Assembly: GCA_000436755.1 (NCBI GenBank)
Contig: FR887321.1
Coordinates: 16,695 to 27,912, forward strand
Length of the DNA stretch: 11,218 nucleotides
From: Clostridium sp. CAG:253
GTDB lineage: Bacteria; Bacillota; Clostridia; Lachnospirales; Lachnospiraceae
Direction: 5' to 3'
Shown: one piece after another, positions 6,501 through 11,218 of the stretch
How the letters are laid out: each line of letters begins with the position of its first letter
Position numbering within the stretch: the first letter of the stretch is position 1
Notes under the pieces: generated by a model
Told to the model about the DNA's origin: nothing
Seen by the model: the letters and a program-made list of their open reading frames with translations, nothing else
The model's database searches: none
Position numbers and translations under genes: made by a program

Positions 6501-8747
6501 TTAATTTTTTATCTTTACAAAGTTTAACCTCAATGCATTTGTCACAACGCAAAAGCTGGATAAACTCATTGCCAGAGCACCAAACATCGGGTTTAATGTC
6601 CAGCCGAATATCGGTATCCAGACACCTGCCGCAAGCGGTATTCCGATAATATTATATATAAATGCCCAAAACAGATTTTCATGAATATTTTTTATTGTAT
6701 ATCTGCTGAGTCTAATTGCTGCCGGAACGTCACTTAATCTGCTCTTCATAAGAACAACATCTGCCGCATCCATAGCTATGTCGGCACCTGCACCGATTGC
6801 AATTCCTACGTCGGCTCTCGTAAGAGCCGGTGCATCGTTGATTCCGTCTCCAACCATTGCAACTTTTCCCTGATTCATAAGTTCTCTTATCACACTTTCT
6901 TTTCCATCAGGAAGAACACCTGCTATTACCTCATCAACTCCTGCCTGTGCTCCTATTGCATTTGCAGTTCTCTCGTTGTCACCTGTGAGCATGACAACCT
7001 TAATTCCCATATCTTTTAAATCTCTGATTGCTGCCGGACTGTCTTCTTTTATTATATCTGCTACGGCTATAATACCACACACTTTATCATCCTGCATAAA
7101 AAGAAGCGGTGTTTTTCCTTCCTCTGCAAGCTTTTCTGCACTTTTTCCAAATTCATCCGATACTTCTGCCTGCTCACTTATAAATTTAAAACTTCCTCCT
7201 GTAATCCTGTTTCCGTTATGTGATGCCGTAAGACCATTTCCCGGAAGCACTTTGAACTCTTCTAAAGCATCTGCTTTTATATTTCTGCATTCCGCCTCAT
7301 TAACAATAGCCTTTGCCAACGGATGTTCGCTTTTTATCTCAAGAGAATATGCCAGTCTCAACAAAGTTTCCTCATCATATTCTCTCATCGGAATTATATC
7401 TGTTACTCTAGGTTCTCCCTTTGTTATCGTACCTGTTTTGTCAAGGGCAACTATTTTTATCCTGCCCGTTTCTTCAATTGAAACTGCCGTCTTAAACAAA
7501 ATACCGTTTTTTGCTCCCACACCGTTTCCTACCATAATCGCAACCGGTGTAGCAAGTCCGAGTGCACAAGGGCAACTGATAACAAGCACTGAAATACCTC
7601 TGGCAAGTGCATAACCGACTTCTTTTCCTGCTATAAGCCATACGATTGTCGTTATGATTGCAAGAATAATAACGACAGGAACAAATACACCTGATACCTT
7701 GTCGGCAATTTTTGCTATCGGAGCTTTTGTTGCAGCCGCATCACTAACCATCTTTATAATCTGTGATAATGTTGTATCTTCTCCTACCCTTGTTGCCTCA
7801 CATTTAATAAATCCCGACTGGTTTATCGTAGCCGCCGATACCATATCTCCGACTTCTTTGTCTACAGGAATGCTTTCACCTGTAAGTGCGGATTCATTTA
7901 CGGCACTGCCGCCTTCTGTTATAACCCCGTCTACAGGAATACTCTCACCCGGTTTAACAACAAAAATATCTCCTTTTTTCACACGCTTTACAGCAACAGT
8001 TTTTTCCTCGCCATCTTTTACTATTACTGCCGTTTTAGGTGCAAGGTCCATAAGCCCCTTGAGTGCATCTGTTGTTTTTCCCTTAGAATGTGCTTCAAGC
8101 ATTTTTCCCACTGTTATAAGTGTAAGAATCATTGCCGCAGACTCAAAATAAAAATCCATCATATAATCCATGACAGCTTTCTCATCCCCAGCAGCCTGTG
8201 CTCCCGTCATGGCAAATAATACATACACACTCCACACAAACGATGCCATTGAGCCCAGTGCTACAAGCGTATCCATATTAGGCGAACGATTTATAAGACC
8301 TTTAAAACCATTTATAAAAAAATGCTGGTTTATTATCATAATAATCGCCGCAAGAATCATTTGTAAAAGTCCCATAGCAACATGATTTCCATCAAACCAT
8401 TTAGGAAGCGGCCAGCCCCACATCATATGTCCCATAGAAAAATACATTAAAACAACTAAAAAAACTATCGAAGCTATAAGACGTTTTCTAAGTACAGGCG
8501 TATCCGTATCTTCAAGTCCTGCCTCTGCCGCCTCCGTGCTTTCATTTTCACCCTTCAATGACGCTCCATATCCCGCCCGTTTTACAGCAGATATAATAGT
8601 CTGTGCATCCGCATCACCTTCAACACCCATTGAATTTGTCAAAAGGCTGACTGCACATGAAGTCACACCGGGCACTTTCAAAACGGCTTTTTCTACACGG
8701 GCACTGCAGGCAGCACAGTGCATTCCAGCAACTTTAAACTGTTCCAT
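6501..8747 (-). CDS. copA: Cu(I)-exporting P1B-1-type ATPase CopA
   Basis: A membrane pump that exports Cu(I) using ATP. Numbering here is from ATG 8747 (748 aa). There is one N-terminal HMA domain with GMHCAAC (C11, C14), then eight predicted membrane segments. The actuator loop has TGES at 289-292. The TM6 metal site is CPC (C392-P-C394). The phosphorylated aspartate is D436 in DKTGT. The nucleotide domain has SEHP (His475) and GDGINDAP (633-640). TM7 carries an Asn-Tyr pair (WAFIYN) and TM8 has MSLSS (727-731), the Cu(I)-specific P1B-1 set, so Cd/Zn transport is unlikely. A longer frame begins at 8759, but GGAGG at 8753-8757 lies 5 nt before ATG 8747 and would fall inside that longer reading. 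It follows csoR by 34 bp and is probably cotranscribed and copper-induced. Confidence 0.96.
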   Translation of the reverse strand: MEQFKVAGMHCAACSARVEKAVLKVPGVTSCAVSLLTNSMGVEGDADAQTIISAVKRAGYGASLKGENESTEAAEAGLEDTDTPVLRKRLIASIVFLVVLMYFSMGHMMWGWPLPKWFDGNHVAMGLLQMILAAIIMIINQHFFINGFKGLINRSPNMDTLVALGSMASFVWSVYVLFAMTGAQAAGDEKAVMDYMMDFYFESAAMILTLITVGKMLEAHSKGKTTDALKGLMDLAPKTAVIVKDGEEKTVAVKRVKKGDIFVVKPGESIPVDGVITEGGSAVNESALTGESIPVDKEVGDMVSAATINQSGFIKCEATRVGEDTTLSQIIKMVSDAAATKAPIAKIADKVSGVFVPVVIILAIITTIVWLIAGKEVGYALARGISVLVISCPCALGLATPVAIMVGNGVGAKNGILFKTAVSIEETGRIKIVALDKTGTITKGEPRVTDIIPMREYDEETLLRLAYSLEIKSEHPLAKAIVNEAECRNIKADALEEFKVLPGNGLTASHNGNRITGGSFKFISEQAEVSDEFGKSAEKLAEEGKTPLLFMQDDKVCGIIAVADIIKEDSPAAIRDLKDMGIKVVMLTGDNERTANAIGAQAGVDEVIAGVLPDGKESVIRELMNQGKVAMVGDGINDAPALTRADVGIAIGAGADIAMDAADVVLMKSRLSDVPAAIRLSRYTIKNIHENLFWAFIYNIIGIPLAAGVWIPIFGWTLNPMFGALAMSLSSFCVVTNALRLNFVKIKN

Positions 8748-8781
8748 TTTATCCTCCATTTCCCATAATTTTTCAAACTAT

Positions 8782-9150
8782 TTATTTCATAAGCTTCTGC
8801 AATGTCCCCATCAGCTCATCTACAACCTCGTCATTTCCCTCTCTTATGTCTCTTACAACACAAGAATGAATATGATTTGACAAGAGTTCCCTGTTAAATG
8901 CGTTTACCGCCGCACTCACAGCCGCTGATTGTATAAGTATGTCATTACAATAAGCATCATTTTCAATCATTTTCTTAATTCCACGAATCTGCCCTTCGAT
9001 ACGGCTAAGGCGGTTCATAAGTTTCTTTTTGTCCGTCTGGGCACGCTCAGTTTTTTTTGTGTTGCCGCAGCAACAGCATTTTTTTTCTGAAGTATCGGCA
9101 ATATCAGGCATTTCAATATCATTATCCCCAGCTATCTGATTTTGTTCCAT
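8782..9150 (-). CDS. csoR: Copper-sensing repressor of the CsoR/RcnR family
   Basis: A 122-aa all-helical repressor that releases DNA on binding Cu(I). The family domain runs from about residue 40 (KKKLMNRLSRIEGQIRGIKK) to the end. The Cu(I) ligands C68 (DAYCND), H93 and C97 (NHIHSC) fit the Cys-His-Cys pattern of copper sensors rather than nickel or formaldehyde members. A 40-residue acidic-to-basic N-terminal extension contains four consecutive cysteines (KKCCCCGN, 25-28), which is unusual. The ribosome binding site is weak: GGTGAT about 10 nt before the ATG, with AAAGGA further out. Translation may therefore be low, or the start could be Met14. It is the first gene of the copper operon, with matching operators in its promoter, so it very probably represses itself and copA. 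Confidence 0.93.
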   Translation of the reverse strand: MEQNQIAGDNDIEMPDIADTSEKKCCCCGNTKKTERAQTDKKKLMNRLSRIEGQIRGIKKMIENDAYCNDILIQSAAVSAAVNAFNRELLSNHIHSCVVRDIREGNDEVVDELMGTLQKLMK

Positions 9151-9218
9151 ATATAATAAATCACCATTCCTTTCAAAATGTTTGTAAATTTCCGGTTTTT
9201 ATTTAAAACAATAACACA

Positions 9219-9273
9219 ATACCCCCACAAGGTATATATCACGTTTTTCATAATATATACCTTGTGGGGGTAT
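9219..9273. promoter_or_regulatory. Paired CsoR operators forming a 21-bp perfect inverted repeat
   Basis: Arms 9219-9239 and 9253-9273 are exact reverse complements over 21 bp with 13 bp between them. Each arm contains its own pseudo-palindrome ATACC-N7-GGTAT with a G/C run, the usual form of a CsoR site. The upper arm lies between -35 and -10, and the lower arm lies just downstream of the start site. The centres are about 38 bp apart. Confidence 0.85.
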
Positions 9274-9281
9274 CTTGTCAA
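9252..9281 (-). promoter_or_regulatory. Promoter of the csoR-copA-copZ operon
   Basis: On the minus strand the -35 is a perfect TTGACA (9276-9281). The -10 is TATATT at 18 bp (9252-9257) or ATATAT at 17 bp. Start would be near 9245, with a leader of about 95 nt. A CsoR operator fills the spacer, so bound repressor would block RNA polymerase directly. Confidence 0.8.
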
Positions 9282-9389
9282 GAATGTATATTGATACTTT
9301 TTATCATTATATTTTTGTAATTTTTTTCTTGTGTGGTTATGGCTTAACTGCTTAACACATAAATCTATTTTTCACACTTTTCTGTCTTT

Positions 9390-10595
9390 TTACTCGTTTT
9401 TCATTCTCCAATCAATACATCTTTGCAGATAATCGACATATTCCGGATTCTGGCACATTTCTTTTCCATGAGTATCAGATATTTTTGCAACATCTGTCGC
9501 ATTGCACTTTGTAACTTTCATAACAATATTAAGTGCATCAACATCCGTATCGTTTGAAATGTAAGTTCCTATTCCAAATGCAACTTTTATTTTCCCTTCA
9601 AAATGTTTTCTTATCATATCCGCACGCTTAAAATCTAGACTGTCACTAAACAAAAGTGTTTTCATCTCCGGGTCAATACCTAGATTTTTATAGTGGGCTA
9701 TCATTTTTTCTCCCCATTCTACAGGGTCTCCGCTGTCATGACGCACTCCACTGAAAAGAGTTGCATATGTCAATTGGAAATCTCTCAAAAAACAATCTGT
9801 TGTAATTGTGTCGGTAAGTGCCGTTCCGTTTAACACACCGTACTCTTTTACCCATGCATCAAGAGCATACCAGTTTGAATATGCCGGGTTATGTTTTTTA
9901 TTTCCCTGACCTGAACACATAATCCATTCATGTGCCATTGTTCCGACAGGTGTAAGTTTATGCTTCTTTGCAAGATACACATTTGACGTTCCGACAAACA
10001 CCGACTCTTTTGTTTTGGCACTGTTTAATTCATCGATAGCATACTCCTGTGCCTCTGCTGAAAGTCTCCTGCGAAGTCCAAATTCCGAATAATTGCCAAG
10101 TTTGTAACCACCACTTTCAAGCATCCGTTTTTTCTCAAGAAGTCTCTCCTTAAAGCTTTTAAACAGACTTTCATAATCGTATGCCATTCTGAAATATACT
10201 TCATTCACAATCGCAAGTGTCGGTATCTCATACATTGATGTATTTAACCATGTCCCTGCTGTCTCTATTGAAAGTCCTCTGTCTCCGTCAGTTGTAATCG
10301 AAAAATCCTCATACCTCGGCTGCCATAATCTAAGGAAATCAACATATGAACCTTTTATCCATTTTATATTGTCTAAATATTCCAATTCTTCCTCTGTAAA
10401 TCTGAGCTTACAGAAATTTTTAATCTGCTCCCTTATCTCTTCTACCATTTCCTCCGTAAAATAAACATACTCGTTTCTGCATTTAAATGTCCATGTCGTT
10501 TTATAATCGGAAAATTGATGATATATTGCCTGTCCCATTGAAAATTTATACATATCCTGTTCAAGCAATGATGTAATAATCGGATGTAATCTCAT
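9390..10595 (-). CDS. pncB: Nicotinate phosphoribosyltransferase
   Basis: Joins nicotinate and phosphoribosyl pyrophosphate to give nicotinate mononucleotide, the first step of NAD salvage from nicotinic acid, in the cytoplasm. The 401 aa match the roughly 400-aa PncB class. The N-terminus LLEQDMYKFSMGQAIYHQF is typical. H222 in VGTMAHEW corresponds to the histidine phosphorylated by ATP in studied homologues. FGLRRRLS (172-179), GVRHDSGDP (283-291) and FGIGTYISND (340-349) form the phosphoribosyl-binding region. A longer frame opens with GTG at 10613, but GAGG lies 6 nt before ATG 10595 and the protein then begins MRLHPIITSL, so the internal ATG is preferred. It is monocistronic with its own promoter. 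No clear terminator is seen before the copper promoter. Confidence 0.96.
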   Translation of the reverse strand: MRLHPIITSLLEQDMYKFSMGQAIYHQFSDYKTTWTFKCRNEYVYFTEEMVEEIREQIKNFCKLRFTEEELEYLDNIKWIKGSYVDFLRLWQPRYEDFSITTDGDRGLSIETAGTWLNTSMYEIPTLAIVNEVYFRMAYDYESLFKSFKERLLEKKRMLESGGYKLGNYSEFGLRRRLSAEAQEYAIDELNSAKTKESVFVGTSNVYLAKKHKLTPVGTMAHEWIMCSGQGNKKHNPAYSNWYALDAWVKEYGVLNGTALTDTITTDCFLRDFQLTYATLFSGVRHDSGDPVEWGEKMIAHYKNLGIDPEMKTLLFSDSLDFKRADMIRKHFEGKIKVAFGIGTYISNDTDVDALNIVMKVTKCNATDVAKISDTHGKEMCQNPEYVDYLQRCIDWRMKNE

Positions 10596-10633
10596 TTTGA
10601 GCCTCACTTTCACTTCTGTGCATTCTTTGCATC

Positions 10634-10765
10634 AAAAAAATACCCTGCAGCCGCGCATTCCTCCTGCACTGGTCTAAATGTAAATAAAACAGAGATGCCA
10701 GCTATACATTATAAAAATGATATAACATTTTAACAACGCACTCGTTTTGAACAGGGTACTTTTTT
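10634..10765. repeat. Inverted repeat bracketing the pncB promoter
   Basis: AAAAAAATACCCTG (10634-10647) and CAGGGTACTTTTTT (10752-10765) are reverse complements at 13 of 14 positions. They lie about 118 bp apart, on either side of the pncB promoter. The pncB transcript contains only one arm, so a DNA-level role (a pair of regulator sites) or a small inserted element is more likely than an RNA hairpin. Confidence 0.45.
10708..10736 (-). promoter_or_regulatory. Probable pncB promoter
   Basis: On the minus strand TTGTTA (10731-10736) is followed after 17 bp by a perfect TATAAT (10708-10713). Start would be near 10701, with a leader of about 105 nt before the preferred ATG. Confidence 0.7.
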
Positions 10766-10893
10766 ATTTTACGCTATAAAGCCTAATTATTCAATATTAT
10801 ATTTTTCTCTGATTGATTACAGCTCAAGATTCATCCAATCCAGATCACAAAAAATAATAGTTTTAAGATTTTTGGAAAAGTAGTATGCTGATA

Positions 10894-10926
10894 GTCCTGT
10901 TTATCGGACAACATATAGAATATAAT
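10894..10926 (+). promoter_or_regulatory. Possible promoter and operator of the XRE-type gene
   Basis: TATAAT at 10921-10926 is a good -10, about 98 bp before the ATG, but no good -35 is present. Where the -35 would be there is a GTCC-N8-GGAC dyad (10894-10909). Two more GTCC units follow at 10942-10950. Autoregulation by the downstream HTH protein is a guess. Confidence 0.3.
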
Positions 10927-11023
10927 AAAGACAGTATCTAAGTCCGGTCCTTTCTTCTTCCCCGGCTCAGCACTATTTCACAGAAATGATTTCCACTTAT
11001 GATCACAATATGGAGGGCGCTAT

Positions 11024-11218
11024 ATGGTAACAAACAATATCTCGGAAATACGCAAAGAAAGACATCTCAGTCAGGATGACCTTGCGGTCGCACTCGGCGT
11101 GTGCCGCAAGAGCATCTTTAATATTGAGCATAATAATGTAATTACGAATATTGATACCTGCCTGATCATCCGGCAAATCTTGATGTATTTATCCAGAATT
11201 TTGACTGTGCATTGTCTC
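11024..11218 (+). pseudogene. XRE/Cro-type helix-turn-helix regulator, 3' end outside window, probably frameshifted
   Basis: Begins with GGAGG 7 nt before the ATG and encodes MVTNNISEIRKERHLSQDDL then AVALGVCRKSIFNIEHNN, a clear Cro/CI-type helix-turn-helix. The frame aligns with the family residue by residue up to RQIL. At about 11180-11182 the expected ending (DVSIEDLF-like) is found in the -1 frame as DVFIQNFDCAL, while the original frame reads MYLSRILTVHCL. This is best explained by a one-base deletion. Normally conserved HTH positions are also altered (CRKS for SRQT, H for N after IE). Its GC-rich codons (GCG GTC GCA CTC GGC GTG TGC CGC) differ from the AT-rich neighbours, suggesting foreign origin. 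The window ends before the gene does, so an intact variant cannot be excluded. Confidence 0.6.

Larger units (their letters stand above)
10614..11023. other. Gene-poor intergenic region between pncB and the XRE gene
   Basis: About 410 bp with no convincing coding frame. It holds the pncB promoter and leader, the ACCCTG/CAGGGT inverted pair, and, toward the right end, a TATAAT and GTCC-type half-sites that may serve the XRE gene. The stretch 10641-10670 is more GC-rich than its surroundings. Confidence 0.6.

Noticed and set aside
6976..7614. 212-codon + strand open frame opposite copA, and a further one at 7654-8151
   Set aside because: Both are antisense shadows of highly conserved ATPase domains. 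There is no Shine-Dalgarno and no family resemblance.
6501..8747. Programmed frameshift in copA that would release the HMA domain as a chaperone, as in E. coli
   Set aside because: No obvious slippery site plus structure is seen after the HMA domain, and a separate HMA protein gene follows in the operon.
9330..9365. Imperfect TGTGgTTA/TAACACA hairpin as pncB terminator
   Set aside because: On the minus strand it is followed by an A-rich, not T-rich, stretch, and the stem is short and bulged.
10614..10710. Possible protein fragment on the minus strand (in-frame PVQEECAAAG before a TGA just upstream of pncB)
   Set aside because: Only about 30 codons are open, with no start codon and signal, and it overlaps the pncB leader. 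It is best explained by chance.

Overview
The window looks like chromosomal DNA of an anaerobic, low-GC Gram-positive gut bacterium, most likely a Lachnospiraceae member (inference). Supporting signs are AT-rich DNA, strong GGAGG-type ribosome binding sites, a strict-anaerobe-type hybrid cluster protein, a csoR-copA-copZ copper operon, and a large secreted BspA-like leucine-rich-repeat protein with Ig-like and CxxC modules.

Layout, left to right. A + strand AraC-family regulator, cut by the left edge, ends at 359 and converges on hcp (minus, 377-2062), the hybrid cluster protein / hydroxylamine reductase. Next comes a compact minus-strand cluster of small genes of unknown function: a 31-aa ORF at 2759-2854, a 77-aa gene and a 72-aa gene. 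It lies between two intrinsic terminators (2235-2271 and 2926-2966). Then comes a 970-aa secreted BspA-like protein (minus, 2990-5902) behind a perfect-consensus TTGACA-17-TATAAT promoter, with repeated AAAAGTGAC motifs upstream of it.

The copper operon follows on the minus strand. It is transcribed csoR (8782-9150), copA (6501-8747) and a copZ-like HMA protein (6178-6429). Two CsoR-type operators, which together form a perfect 21-bp inverted repeat, control it; one sits between the -35 and -10. CsoR senses Cu(I) and releases the promoter, CopA exports Cu(I), and the small HMA protein probably carries or buffers copper. pncB (minus, 9390-10595, nicotinate phosphoribosyltransferase of NAD salvage) has its own promoter. 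After about 400 bp without a convincing gene, a + strand XRE/Cro-type regulator begins at 11024. It runs off the right edge and looks frameshifted.

Most of this is ordinary core and stress-response gene content. The parts worth a second look are the cluster of tiny genes, the motif array upstream of bspA, the paired CsoR operators together with a CCCC-containing CsoR N-terminus, the copA-copZ intergenic hairpin, and the apparently decaying XRE gene. I found no CRISPR array, tRNA, rRNA, insertion sequence or clear phage gene. Two start codons (copA and pncB) are placed inside the longest open reading frames because the Shine-Dalgarno sequences support the internal ATGs.
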